Of a stretch of DNA of 64,000 nucleotides, positions 33,103 to 42,763 are shown in pieces. This stretch comes from Pukyongiella litopenaei. GTDB taxonomy: Bacteria; Pseudomonadota; Alphaproteobacteria; Rhodobacterales; Rhodobacteraceae. Under the pieces are notes generated by a model, which worked only from the letters and a program-made list of their open reading frames with translations, searched no databases and was not told where the DNA came from. The stretch covers positions 62,001 through 126,000 of the forward strand of contig NZ_CP043619.1 in assembly GCF_003008555.2 (NCBI RefSeq). Direction: 5' to 3'. Each line of letters begins with the position of its first letter. Position 1 is the stretch's first letter. The translations under genes were made by a program, and so were the position numbers.

Positions 33103-33593
33103 CGCTCGATCTCCCGGCCTTCGTTGGTTTTGCAGGCATCGGGTCCGCGCTCCAACTCCAGCCGGGTCGCGGTCAGGAACGCCTCTTCCTTCTGCAAAAG
33201 CCCGTCCCGGTCGTCGGCACTCAGGATGGAAGAGTTTTCGTAAATCTGATCTATCACGGTTTCCGACAGTTCCCGCAATCGAGGATCGTCATTGTCAGAG
33301 TCCTTCAACAAGGCGGAGATCAGCAGGCGGGTCATCTTCATCTCGGCGACCGCCAGTTCACTCATCTCCCGGATGGCCCTGGACTGTGTCTTCAGAACAG
33401 AAAGTATGCGCTCATCGGATGTGGGTTGATCGGGGGCCACGGGCGATGCCTGTTCGGAGAGATCGCGCACCTGGTTCTTCAAGGTGGTGATAGCGACGTC
33501 GAGCGCCGAGGGACGGTTGCGATCAACACCCTCGATCAGCCCCCTGGCTACGGGTCCGAGTAGGATGCGGATCTCTTGAGGGGTCTGTGTCAT
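33099..33593 (-). CDS. Hypothetical protein coupled to traI
   Basis: 164 aa. Its start overlaps the traI stop (ATGA, 33590-33593), so it is co-translated with the relaxase. Mostly helical and acidic: a Leu/Val-rich first third, a likely coiled coil over residues 60-110 (ILSVLKTQSRAIREMSEL, then MKMTRLLISALLK), and an acidic C-terminus. No known domain and no signal peptide, so probably cytoplasmic. It may be a relaxosome or coupling accessory by position only. Confidence 0.7.
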   Translation of the reverse strand: MTQTPQEIRILLGPVARGLIEGVDRNRPSALDVAITTLKNQVRDLSEQASPVAPDQPTSDERILSVLKTQSRAIREMSELAVAEMKMTRLLISALLKDSDNDDPRLRELSETVIDQIYENSSILSADDRDGLLQKEEAFLTATRLELERGPDACKTNEGREIER

Positions 33594-36500
33594 CGAGTCA
33601 GTTCCTTGCCGCGTACCAGTTGTTGTTCTGCATAGGTTTCGATTGCCTTCACCTTGTCAGAGATCTCCTTTGCTCGTTCCGGACCGCCAAAGAGGTCCAG
33701 CTGGTGGGCCTTGCCGTCCCTGTCGGGTTCCGTCCTGACCTGTTCCCTGGCCTGCTCCCTGGCCTGCGGTTTGGCATCTTCCCGTGTCTTCTCCTCCTCG
33801 GGCCGGGAGAGCCCGTTTCCGGCATGCCGGCCATCAATCCAGGCGTCGAGGGCAGTCTGGCGAACACCTGTCTGCCTCTCGATGTTCCTTGAGAGCTTGT
33901 CGGGATCGTCGGTGAGCAGTACCGCTCCATCACGCGCCCGGCTGATTTCCACGTAGAAGCTTTTCTGGGTTACCAGCTTCTCGCTATGCCGCATGGCAAC
34001 GATCACGTTGTCGATACTCTCCCCCTGAACCGCATGAGCGGTGGCGGCATAATCAAGCTCGACACCCCGGCTGGCGAGGCTGTCGGTGGACAGCGTAATC
34101 GTCTCGTCGTCCCTGGTCTTTACACGGAACGCTCCCTCATAGGTTGCAATAACCTTGGCGCGCATACCATTGGTGATACCGCTCTCCGGGTCAGGGATCC
34201 GGAACCGTACAAGGTCACCGGCAGAGATGGCCCGACCTTCCTTCTCATAGGCCACAAGAGCCTTGCCCAGATCACGCTGGTTGAACTTTACGGAAAGAGG
34301 AAGGGGGATCTGCTCGCCGTCTGTTTCCCGCGTCACTATCAGTCTGTTTTTCTCGGCGTCGACTTCCGATACTTCGTAGAGAGAATTTTTCTTCAGGCCG
34401 AAATCTCTGCTGGTGACCACTGCCATGACCACATCGCCAACTTGAAAGCTGCGCGCGTCGGCCAGTTGCGCCAGGGTCAGTTGCCGGTTGGTGAGACCAT
34501 GAAGATGAAGCTCCTCACGCGCGACCGTTTCATCCATGATCAGAGATTCCCGTACCACCGAGCTGACAATATGACGCGCTCTATTGGTGAGGGTCAGGAT
34601 TCGGGTATTTTCCTGTTCGGAGGGGGTAAGACTGAGATAGCGTTGGGCGGCCTCAAAGGCCGGGTCCTCGACCTGCTGAACATTGTCTCCGAGCCGTTCG
34701 AAAGCCGCCCTAATCTCGCCTTGCATGGCGTGAAGGACAGCTTGTTTGAGATCGTCATCCCGCTGACGACGCACCTCATCCATGACCGCGGTCCGCATTC
34801 CCGCCTTCTGCAACTGATCGAAGATCCGGCCGGCGGCTACGGAATCCAGCTGCTTGGTGTCGCCCACCAGGACCACGCGGGCAGCATTGGTGCGTTCGGC
34901 ATAATCCATAAAGGTGCGCATGTCCTGGGCCGAGGCCATGGACGCTTCATCGAGGACAAGGATTGTACGGCTGTTGTCCACATCCTGCGGATGGTAACGT
35001 TCGGCCGTGACCACCTTCGCCAGCGTTTCGGCCTGTCCGAGTACCTTTTTGAGTTCACCAACAGCCTGGTGGCTTGGTGCATAGCCCCGGACCTCATATC
35101 CGCTCTGACCGGCATAGTGAGACAAGCGGTTGAGGGCTTCTTTTGCGCTTTCCAGCATGAAGGTCTTGCCGGTACCTGCGTAGCCCTGAACTCCGACATA
35201 GCGGCCATCGCCCGACAGCATCGTGATGATGGCCTCTTTCTGACCAACGCTGAGAGTGCGGACTGCATTCAACTTTCGCTCCAGATTGCTGACGCCACTA
35301 CGACCGGGTTCCGCTTGTAGCTCCGGCCCGGCGGTCTTGCCGGCTTCGCGCCATGTGGTGAGTATGGACAGCTCCAATGCGACCGAAGCCTTGTCGGTAA
35401 GGGTCTGTTCATCCTTCCCGCCGGCAAAGAGGTGGCCGTCTTCAATGCGTCGATTGATTTCCCGATCGAGATCGTCAAATCCGGATCCTCTGGAGAACGA
35501 CATTGCAGCCATCGTAAGATCAGCCCTGCTATATGCCGCTTCCCTCTCGCTAACGTGTTCAATCGCCCGCGAGACAGCCTGAACGGTGTCGTCTTCAGGT
35601 CTCCGAAACGCACCCTGAACCCGCGCATGCAGGGCTGTCATCCGGATCCCGGTATTTTCCGCAATGTTGCGCTCCAGCGCGGCGCGGTTGTCAGTCAGAA
35701 GTATCGCCTCTTCGCGTGCCCTGCTGATCTCGACGTAGAACCCCTTCTGTGTGGCCAGGCGGTCACCGCCATTCATGGCGACTATCACCCGATCCACCGT
35801 CTCACCCTGCACCGAGTGGGCAGTTGCCGCGTAGTCATGTTCCAGTCCACGCGCTCCGAGGCTCTGCGCATCGACCTGCAACTGCCGGCCCGCGCGGGTT
35901 TCCAATCCTATGCTGCCATTCCCGATCGACGTAATCCTGGCGCGCTCGCCATTGATCAGGTCGCTGGACTTGTCCGTGATCCGCACCCGGACGGCCTCAC
36001 CAACGGCCAGTTCCCGAATCTCGGGCCGATAGGCTACAAGAGCCGTGCCCAGGGCACGCCCTTGAAATGTCATGATCAGTGGCAGGTTGATATGTGCGCC
36101 ATCTGTTTCACGCCTGACCCTCAGGCTATTGGCTTTGCAGTCTGCCTCGTCGACCACATAAAGCACATTTCTTTGCAGCCCGTGTTCTGCATGGCTGACG
36201 ACGGACTGAAGCACATCGCCGGAGGAATAGCTCCGCGCATCGGCCTTTTCGACATCGGTCATGCTGCGCGGCACAAGCGCGGAGACCGGATAACCGTCCC
36301 GTGACAGGCTGCCTTCCTCTTTCAGACCGTCGCGGACGGCGGCGTTGATTTCTGCCCGGGAGGCGTTGGTCAGCGTCAGAATCCGTGTCTCAAGCCGCTC
36401 CTCATGTGAAAGGCCCAAAAACGTTTCCGCCGCCGCTTGCCGGGGGTTTTCCACCTTACGGATGCGGTTTCCCAGCCTGGCGAAGGCATCGGAAATGTCG

Positions 36501-38404
36501 CCCCGCACGGCATCGTAAACAGCCGCGCGCAGATCGTCGTCCCGCTGTCGCCTGATGTCATCCATCAGCGCGGTGCGCATCCCCGCCTCCTGAAGCTGTG
36601 CGAAGGGCTGACCGGCGCTCACCGCGTCAAGTTGTTTGATATCGCCGATCAGAACAACCCGTGCCGCATTGGTGCGCTCGGCGTAATCCATGAAGCTGCG
36701 CATATCGCGGGCAGAGGCCATGGATGCCTCATCGACCAGAAGGATCGTACGGCTGTTATCCACCGTCTGCGGATGGGTCCGTTCACTGATTACGACGCTG
36801 GCCAGGGTGGAAGTTCGGTCGATCACCGATCCCAGCTCCCTTGTGGCCTGAAGGCTCGGAGCATACCCTCTTACCGTATATCCCGCCGACACAGCGAGCT
36901 CATTGAGCTTCCGGATCATGTGGGTCTTCCCGGTTCCAGCATAGCCCTGAACCCCGACATACCGGCCTGCGCCGGAAAGGGATGTTTCAAGAGCGGATCT
37001 CTGACCGACCGTCAGGGCCAGCTCGTTCTCCGGGGCCGCAGCCAGGTCGGGCGTTCCAGGTTTGCCACCACCCAACCCGAGATCCAGCCCGGTGGATTTT
37101 TCCGCCCGTCGCCAGGTCTTGATGATCGAGTTTTCGACGGCAACGGTTGCCCGGTCTGTCAGGTGTTCACCTTGCTTGCCATTCGCATAGAGCTTGCCAG
37201 AGGCCAGGCGCCTGTCTATCTCCCGGTCTACCTCCTCGATGTCGGACCCTTCGGAAAACCGCAAGGCTGCGGTAAGCAGCACATTCCGCTCATATACAGA
37301 CTGGCGTTCACTCACATGATCAATCGCCCTGCTGACAGCTCTTGCGACGTCAGTTTCGGCCTCTTTCACTTCGTCTTTCTGCGGCGAGGTGATGAGGTTC
37401 TTCATCCAGGCGACGATTTCGGCAAGGCGTGACTGCTCCCCGATCACGCCATGCTCTTCAGCCCGGTCATAGCGTGCCTCTCTCTGCATCGGGACGGGGG
37501 CCTGGTTCTCGAGCCGACCCCGCTCGATCAAATCCTTTGACAGACCAAACCCTATCGCTTCCTTGCGCCAATCTGCGCGTAGGCTCTCCCGGTCCAGATC
37601 CCGATGTTTGGCGGCGCGGGTTGCAAGGGTAGCCTTTTGGGCTGTGGCGGCGGAATACTCGACGCCCTTGCTGTCGAGAGCCGCGATGATCTCCCTGCGC
37701 CGCGTCGAGAATTGCTCGGCCACCTCTTTAGGGATACCGCTGATATTGACCTCACCGTATTTGCCGCGTTCGGTCGCGATCCCAAGCTCCGTCATCCGGG
37801 CCTCGAACCCGGAGCGGTAAATCTCGGTGATGAGTTTGCGGTTGTTGAACAGTTCTTCGTTGCGCAGCGCGGTGTATTCGCCCTTTTCGTTGAGAACCAT
37901 GTTCGCGATCACTGCATGGCTGTGCAGGTTCGGATCGAGCGCGCGCGACGTGTCATGGCGATAGATCCCGGCAATGATCCCCTCGCCGCTGGTCGTGACG
38001 ATCTCACCCTCCTCCTGATAGCGCGTCCTGACGAACCGTCCTTCCACCACCTCCATCGCCTTGCGCACCGCCGCGTCATGGGCCTCGACGATGCGTTGAT
38101 CGCCAATGACCAGAGCCGCGATGGAGGCCGATTTCGAGGCAGAGAAAGTCAGGTCGATGCCGGGACGATGCAGGCGTTCGCCCTCGACATAGCGGCCCAT
38201 GAGCCGCCCGTCGGGGGTCTGGCCGTCCAGCAGTTCCGCGAAGCGGGCATCGTCCACGGGCCCGGTCAGGCCGATCGCTTCGGCAGCCTTGCCGAACCAG
38301 GCGGTTGCATTCTTTCCCTCGTCCGAGCCTTCCTTGTAGTAGCCTTCCTGCTGGTAATACCCGCTGGCGGCGGCACCGGTCGAGACGGTGGAGATCGACA
38401 TCAT
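33590..38404 (-). CDS. traI: TraI relaxase-helicase (MOBF) with duplicated helicase module
   Basis: 1604 aa. N-terminal TrwC/MobF relaxase: tandem tyrosines at 16-17 and 22-23 (GYYQQEGYYKEG) and the HUH metal site (His150, His161, His163 in RHDTSRALDPNLHSH). It nicks oriT and stays bound to the 5' end. Two RecD-like helicase modules follow, each with a Walker A GVQGYAGTGKT (about 488 and about 1076) and a DEASMA Walker B. The unit from SRAI(D/E)HVSER, about 588 residues, is duplicated in tandem, and both copies keep their motifs, unlike F TraI, where one is degenerate. Overlaps traD by ATGA (38401-38404). Confidence 0.95.
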   Translation of the reverse strand: MMSISTVSTGAAASGYYQQEGYYKEGSDEGKNATAWFGKAAEAIGLTGPVDDARFAELLDGQTPDGRLMGRYVEGERLHRPGIDLTFSASKSASIAALVIGDQRIVEAHDAAVRKAMEVVEGRFVRTRYQEEGEIVTTSGEGIIAGIYRHDTSRALDPNLHSHAVIANMVLNEKGEYTALRNEELFNNRKLITEIYRSGFEARMTELGIATERGKYGEVNISGIPKEVAEQFSTRRREIIAALDSKGVEYSAATAQKATLATRAAKHRDLDRESLRADWRKEAIGFGLSKDLIERGRLENQAPVPMQREARYDRAEEHGVIGEQSRLAEIVAWMKNLITSPQKDEVKEAETDVARAVSRAIDHVSERQSVYERNVLLTAALRFSEGSDIEEVDREIDRRLASGKLYANGKQGEHLTDRATVAVENSIIKTWRRAEKSTGLDLGLGGGKPGTPDLAAAPENELALTVGQRSALETSLSGAGRYVGVQGYAGTGKTHMIRKLNELAVSAGYTVRGYAPSLQATRELGSVIDRTSTLASVVISERTHPQTVDNSRTILLVDEASMASARDMRSFMDYAERTNAARVVLIGDIKQLDAVSAGQPFAQLQEAGMRTALMDDIRRQRDDDLRAAVYDAVRGDISDAFARLGNRIRKVENPRQAAAETFLGLSHEERLETRILTLTNASRAEINAAVRDGLKEEGSLSRDGYPVSALVPRSMTDVEKADARSYSSGDVLQSVVSHAEHGLQRNVLYVVDEADCKANSLRVRRETDGAHINLPLIMTFQGRALGTALVAYRPEIRELAVGEAVRVRITDKSSDLINGERARITSIGNGSIGLETRAGRQLQVDAQSLGARGLEHDYAATAHSVQGETVDRVIVAMNGGDRLATQKGFYVEISRAREEAILLTDNRAALERNIAENTGIRMTALHARVQGAFRRPEDDTVQAVSRAIEHVSEREAAYSRADLTMAAMSFSRGSGFDDLDREINRRIEDGHLFAGGKDEQTLTDKASVALELSILTTWREAGKTAGPELQAEPGRSGVSNLERKLNAVRTLSVGQKEAIITMLSGDGRYVGVQGYAGTGKTFMLESAKEALNRLSHYAGQSGYEVRGYAPSHQAVGELKKVLGQAETLAKVVTAERYHPQDVDNSRTILVLDEASMASAQDMRTFMDYAERTNAARVVLVGDTKQLDSVAAGRIFDQLQKAGMRTAVMDEVRRQRDDDLKQAVLHAMQGEIRAAFERLGDNVQQVEDPAFEAAQRYLSLTPSEQENTRILTLTNRARHIVSSVVRESLIMDETVAREELHLHGLTNRQLTLAQLADARSFQVGDVVMAVVTSRDFGLKKNSLYEVSEVDAEKNRLIVTRETDGEQIPLPLSVKFNQRDLGKALVAYEKEGRAISAGDLVRFRIPDPESGITNGMRAKVIATYEGAFRVKTRDDETITLSTDSLASRGVELDYAATAHAVQGESIDNVIVAMRHSEKLVTQKSFYVEISRARDGAVLLTDDPDKLSRNIERQTGVRQTALDAWIDGRHAGNGLSRPEEEKTREDAKPQAREQAREQVRTEPDRDGKAHQLDLFGGPERAKEISDKVKAIETYAEQQLVRGKELTR

Positions 38405-40737
38405 GAGCGGTCTGCTCCTTTCAGCAGCACTTCAATGTACAAGGCTCTCGATGCGGCACTGGCGGGCGGCACCGGGTCCGGTTCGGGTAACGGGAGCCGT
38501 GGCTGAACCGGGATTGCCGGCGGGGCAGGGGAGGGCACCGCGCCCTCCGGCACCGCGTCGGGGCCGCATTCCGCCATCGCGGGCTCGGGCACATCCGGGG
38601 GCGCTGCAACCGGCCCCGTCTTATCCGGCCCCGTCTCACCCGACAGTGCTTCCTCGGGCCAGGGCAGGCGGAGCTTGTCCCGTGCGCGCCGGCCGGTCTG
38701 GCCGTCATTGCGGGCGAAGGCGTCGAGCGGATCGGGCGGGGCGATCTCCACGATTTCCAGCCCGCGCGCACGGCCACTGGAAAAATGCTCCCAGTACCAG
38801 TCCCGGTCGGAGCGCGCCGACGCGTCCCCGATCCCCTTTGCCCCGTCGGGGCGTACCCGGTCGAGCCAGCGGTAGAACTCCGCCTTCTGCTCCTGCGCGG
38901 GCAGGCCGGCAAATCCCCTGGTGGGCCGGGTGCCCTCGCTCAGATCCGCGTTGATCGCCTGAACGTCCATGCCGCCCCGGTCGAAACCGGGGCCGCGATA
39001 GGGGATCAACTTCGGCGCCCGGGCCGTGGTTCTGACCGGATCGAAACGGACCATCGCGGTGGGTGCGTCATAGGCGGGCCGGAAATAGGCCACGAATTGC
39101 GGCAGCGACTGGATTTCCGCCGGGGTGACGATCGGGCGTTGGGTCCGGCGCCCGACAATGCCCACGCCGTCGCGCGTGTCATGGGCGCCCAGCGTCAGGT
39201 TCTCGGTCATTTCCACAACGTCTTCTTCGCCAAGCGAGCGGGACGACCGTTGCGCGGTGGCGAAATCCGGCGTGTTGAACACCACGCGATTGTTGAGAAC
39301 GCCTGAGATCGTCTCGGCCGCCTTCTCGCCGTAAAGATCCTCAAGCTGCGAGAACACCTGGTAGCCGACGACGAAGGCGCCGCCGAACTGCCGGATTTCG
39401 GCGAGCGAACGGGGCAGGAACGGCAACCTGTTGAGCGTGGGAACCTCGTCGAGAAAGAACCAGACCTTGGGGTCGCGGCTTTCCGGCGTGGTCATCAGCG
39501 CATTGGCCGCGACCTCGAAGAGCGTCGAGACGATGTTGCGGGTCGCGGCCGAAAGCTCGGCATTGCCGGTCAGGAAGACGAAACCGGGGCGTTCGTTTAC
39601 GACCCAGTCGCGGATCGAGAACGGCTCGCCATCGTCGCGCAGATATTCCAGGAACCGCAGCTCGGTGATCATGTTGGCGCGGATCGAGGCCGATGTGCGG
39701 GCGACGTGGTCTCCGAAGAAATGCGCGCCCGGCGTGGACTGGACGATCCGCGCCAGATCATCCGCCGGCATGGTCATGATCGCGTGGCGCAATTCCGCGT
39801 TACTGCCCTTGCCGGCCTTGGCCAGCTCGCGCGCCGCATACTGGAACACCAGTCGCGCCGATTGTGTCCAGAACGTCTCGAGGGCACCGGGATGATCCGG
39901 GATCATCACCTCGGCGATCTGCGCGAAGCCCTCGTTGGTGCTGACCTCGTTGAAGGGCGACCAGCCCACGGAGCGCTCGTCGAACGGGTTGACGATGATG
40001 TCGGTGGCCGCATCGTAATGGTCACGCAGCAGGCCCCCCATGCGGTCGTAGACAATGGCGCGCCCGCCGGCGGCGCGGATCGTGTTCAGAAGTTCGTGCA
40101 TGGCGTTGGTCTTGCCGGTGCCGACGGTGCCGGTGATGCCGATCTGCGCTTCCACCGCGTTCGGTGGAAACTCGATGCCCGCCAGCGTGTAGCGCGGTCC
40201 CTGCTTCACGCCCTGGCCGAACTTCTTCTCATAGGCCCGCCATTTCCGGTACGACCAGGACTTCAGATGCCGTGCCGACACCAGCCGGGCGCCGCGGACA
40301 TGCTCTTCCTCCTTCAGCGACCGGCCCACGACAATGAACACCGCGAAGACCAGCGCGAACGCGACCGCCGTCGGGAGCAGGGCGAGCCAGACAAAGCGCC
40401 GCGCGTTGGCCTCATAGACCTCGTAAATTCCTCGCAGTACCGGATCGGCGTAGATTTCGCCCGCGCTGCGGGTCACGCGCCGGCCGTCCAGGTCGATATA
40501 GGTCAGTTCCCGGTCTTCCGTGCCGCGTCGCTCGACGTTGAAATCCGCGATCCACCAGGTCGCGGTCAGCCTTACCTTGTCGATCTCGTAATTCTGCCAG
40601 ACCAGCCAGACATAGACGGCGGTGAACACGGCCGCGGCGACGGACAGGGAGTATTTGACGACCTGGGTCGCCATGCGCGTCCAGTGTTGAGTTGTCTGCC
40701 CGCCTCTGACAATCTGTGTGGGTCTTCTGTTGCGCAT
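38401..40737 (-). CDS. traD: TraD type IV coupling protein
   Basis: 778 aa from ATG 40737 (GAGGG upstream in a leader shared with traA); the frame is open further upstream but enters an inverted-repeat region. Two N-terminal membrane helices (VVKYSLSVAAAVFTAVYVWL about residues 25-45; FVWLALLPTAVAFALVFAVF about 115-135), then the VirD4/TrwB-type ATPase: GITGTVGTGKTNAM (Walker A, about 205), VWFFLDEVPTLNRL (Walker B, about 424). A long Pro-rich C-terminal tail follows. It links the TraI-DNA complex to the secretion channel and pumps DNA with ATP. Confidence 0.94.
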   Translation of the reverse strand: MRNRRPTQIVRGGQTTQHWTRMATQVVKYSLSVAAAVFTAVYVWLVWQNYEIDKVRLTATWWIADFNVERRGTEDRELTYIDLDGRRVTRSAGEIYADPVLRGIYEVYEANARRFVWLALLPTAVAFALVFAVFIVVGRSLKEEEHVRGARLVSARHLKSWSYRKWRAYEKKFGQGVKQGPRYTLAGIEFPPNAVEAQIGITGTVGTGKTNAMHELLNTIRAAGGRAIVYDRMGGLLRDHYDAATDIIVNPFDERSVGWSPFNEVSTNEGFAQIAEVMIPDHPGALETFWTQSARLVFQYAARELAKAGKGSNAELRHAIMTMPADDLARIVQSTPGAHFFGDHVARTSASIRANMITELRFLEYLRDDGEPFSIRDWVVNERPGFVFLTGNAELSAATRNIVSTLFEVAANALMTTPESRDPKVWFFLDEVPTLNRLPFLPRSLAEIRQFGGAFVVGYQVFSQLEDLYGEKAAETISGVLNNRVVFNTPDFATAQRSSRSLGEEDVVEMTENLTLGAHDTRDGVGIVGRRTQRPIVTPAEIQSLPQFVAYFRPAYDAPTAMVRFDPVRTTARAPKLIPYRGPGFDRGGMDVQAINADLSEGTRPTRGFAGLPAQEQKAEFYRWLDRVRPDGAKGIGDASARSDRDWYWEHFSSGRARGLEIVEIAPPDPLDAFARNDGQTGRRARDKLRLPWPEEALSGETGPDKTGPVAAPPDVPEPAMAECGPDAVPEGAVPSPAPPAIPVQPRLPLPEPDPVPPASAASRALYIEVLLKGADRS

Positions 40738-40739
40738 TA

Positions 40740-40849
40740 TGTGGGAATCCCTCGTTCCGGTCGCAGCAGGCGCAGGAAATGCTGACGTCCAGCGAAGACA
40801 CCACGGCGACCTTTGTGGGAATCCCAATCTCCAGGCAGGGTCGCCGTGG
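40740..40849. promoter_or_regulatory. Repeat-rich intergenic region, oriT or operator candidate
   Basis: In the 196-bp gap upstream of traD, TGTGGGAATCCC occurs twice (40740-40751, 40812-40823). The second copy sits inside a perfect 11-bp inverted repeat, CCACGGCGACC (40801-40811) and GGTCGCCGTGG (40839-40849). GGGAATCCC is itself nearly palindromic. An inverted repeat plus direct repeats next to the coupling protein and relaxase genes is what an oriT or a control site would look like. No known MOBF nic consensus is recognised. Confidence 0.45.
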
Positions 40850-40933
40850 CCTTTGGTGCGCCAACTTCTCCGTCGGATGCTGCCGTACTGATAAGCGATG
40901 TTATGGTAAATAAGTCAGAATTACTGACCCGGT

Positions 40934-41422
40934 TCAGCAGCCCTTGGCCACCTTCGCGCGCTCCAGAACCGCCGCCCGTTCCGAGATCGCCAGCATCCGG
41001 TTATAGGCCTGCGGATCGACCGACGCGCCGCCCGTCGCGGCGGTGGCCGAGCCGGCCAGCGCCGTGGCCGTGCCGACATTGCGGATCGCCTGCACCGATC
41101 CGGCTTTGGTGAGTGCACCGGCGCCGGCAACGCTCAGGCCCGCATCCAGCAGCCCCAGCGTCAGGCCGGCCCTGCGGCTGCGTGCGCGTTCGGCCCGGTC
41201 GATCTCGCCCGCCTGGGCGTAAAGTGTGGTCAGTTCCGCATCGAGCGCGGCGCAGCTCTGGCCCAGATCGGCCTTGGTGGGCTGCCGGGCGGATGCGCTC
41301 GCCACGCTCGACAGGCCGTTCATGGCCGTCACATTCGTAGTCGTCTGGCTGCCGCCGCCGAAACAGGCGGACAGTATCAGGCAGGCCCCCAGGGCCGCCG
41401 CCGTGGTTTTGATGGAGTTCAT
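40934..41422 (-). CDS. Lipoprotein of the transfer operon, unknown family
   Basis: 162 aa from ATG 41422. Lipoprotein signal: MNSIKTTAAALGACLILSAC, with a LSAC lipobox and Cys20. Then Ser/Thr-rich linker, a helical region (CAALDAELTTLYAQAGEIDR), and a Gly/Ala-rich hydrophobic segment (LTLGLLDAGLSVAGAGALTK). Probably anchored in the outer membrane as part of, or beside, the mating channel. I do not recognise the family; position suggests a transfer-specific lipoprotein. Confidence 0.75.
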   Translation of the reverse strand: MNSIKTTAAALGACLILSACFGGGSQTTTNVTAMNGLSSVASASARQPTKADLGQSCAALDAELTTLYAQAGEIDRAERARSRRAGLTLGLLDAGLSVAGAGALTKAGSVQAIRNVGTATALAGSATAATGGASVDPQAYNRMLAISERAAVLERAKVAKGC

Positions 41423-41507
41423 CGGGTTTTCTTCGGTCCTTGAAATTCGGGCTTCCGGCCGTTTCGCGATGGGCGATGGCGGACTGGCGTTGCGCATGGT
41501 GTCCTGG

Positions 41508-42236
41508 CTATTGCTGCTGGCTGCCCTCTCCCTTGGCTTCCGTGATGGCTTCGAGCGCGGTGGCGCTCCCCGCGCCCCGGACGATGCCGCCGGGCCCGGC
41601 AAAGACCGGCGTGCCGGTGGCGCCGATGGCGCGGGCGAGCCGTGCCGCCCGTTGCAGATCCCGGTCCGCCACCCCGTTTTCGACCGCGCCCGCGATCTTT
41701 TGCGCATCGAAACCGAGACGGAGGATCACCCGGCGGACGTTGTCCGGGTTGGCGGGCTCATCGAGGCTCATCAGCGCGTCCGACACGGCGGCATAGGCCG
41801 CCTGCCCTTCCAGATGCCTCACCGCCAGCGCCGCCTTTGCCGCGAATTTCGAGGCCTCGCCCAGGACCGGGGTTTCGAGGATCACCATCTGCAAGTCCGG
41901 CAGTCGGGATTTCACCTCCCGCACCGCCGCATGGGCATGCCGGCAGTAGCCGCAATTGTAATCCTGGAATCCGACAAGGATCGGCTTGCCGGGATCCAGC
42001 CCCTCGAAGAGCTGCGGCGCCAGATCCCCGACCAGTTCCCTGTCGGTCGCGGTCCTGGCCGCCGCCTGCTGGGCTTCCAGCTTTTCGAACACTTCCAGAA
42101 TGATTTCCGGCTGCTCGACAAGCGTCTGCCTGACCATGTCCCGGAAGGCCCTGTCCGGTTCGGCCGCGCCAGCGCCCATACCCGGCAGGGCCAGTGCCCC
42201 GGCCATCAACCACATCCTGTTTCCTGAATGCCGCAT
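41508..42236 (-). CDS. DsbA-like thioredoxin-fold oxidoreductase
   Basis: 242 aa from ATG 42236. Signal peptide (MWLMAGALALPGMGAGAAEP region), then the thioredoxin-type active site QDYNCGYCRHAHAA with a CGYC pair and the cis-Pro region GATGTPVFAGPGG near the C-terminus. A DsbA/ScoI-type periplasmic protein (DsbA family). It should form or reshuffle disulfides in the Cys-rich TraN, TraU and TraH proteins of the same operon. Confidence 0.88.
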   Translation of the reverse strand: MRHSGNRMWLMAGALALPGMGAGAAEPDRAFRDMVRQTLVEQPEIILEVFEKLEAQQAAARTATDRELVGDLAPQLFEGLDPGKPILVGFQDYNCGYCRHAHAAVREVKSRLPDLQMVILETPVLGEASKFAAKAALAVRHLEGQAAYAAVSDALMSLDEPANPDNVRRVILRLGFDAQKIAGAVENGVADRDLQRAARLARAIGATGTPVFAGPGGIVRGAGSATALEAITEAKGEGSQQQ

Positions 42237-42323
42237 GTGTTTCCTTTTTCTGCCTCGTGGTTGTTTGTTCTGGGTTTGTGCGCCGACCCGGGCTAAATTC
42301 GGACCTCTTGCAGGAGAGCGTCG

Positions 42324-42758
42324 ATGGAACGGACGAAACGCTACTGGATCGCGATGGCCGCAAGCCTCCTGGGCTATGCGGGCTTCCTGCTGGTGCTTCG
42401 CGCGTTTGGTGAGCCAGCCGACCCGGTGGTCCGCAACCTGCTGCTTGGGGCAGGTGTTTCCTGGCCGATCGCCTGGTTCTGCGCGCTGCGGTTTCCCGGC
42501 GCGCCAGGTCGCTGGCTGCGCCGCCGCTGGTATGTGGCGCTCTACCTGGCGGGCTTCATTGCCATTCCGGACTATTCCGCCAACCGGCTCACCATTGCCT
42601 ATTTTGCGGTCGGCCTGCTGTGGTTCGCGGTCTGGTGTATCCGCAACCACGATCCAGACGCCGAGGATGATGGCGGAGTCTATGGCATCGGCAATCCTCA
42701 TGCCAGTTCGTTGCAGCATATCCGTCGGATGAATGCTCCTCATGACGAACGGTACTGA
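42324..42758 (+). CDS. Small membrane protein on the opposite strand
   Basis: 144 aa, ATG 42324 with AGGAG 8 nt upstream. About four membrane helices (YWIAMAASLLGYAGFLLVL, NLLLGAGVSWPIAWFCAL, WYVALYLAGFIAIP, LTIAYFAVGLLWFAVWCI), then a hydrophilic tail. It sits on the plus strand in the only long gap of the minus-strand tra operon, between DsbA-like and traG. It could be an immunity/exclusion-type protein or just a passenger; no family is recognised. Confidence 0.6.
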   Translation: MERTKRYWIAMAASLLGYAGFLLVLRAFGEPADPVVRNLLLGAGVSWPIAWFCALRFPGAPGRWLRRRWYVALYLAGFIAIPDYSANRLTIAYFAVGLLWFAVWCIRNHDPDAEDDGGVYGIGNPHASSLQHIRRMNAPHDERY

Positions 42759-42763
42759 CTGCA

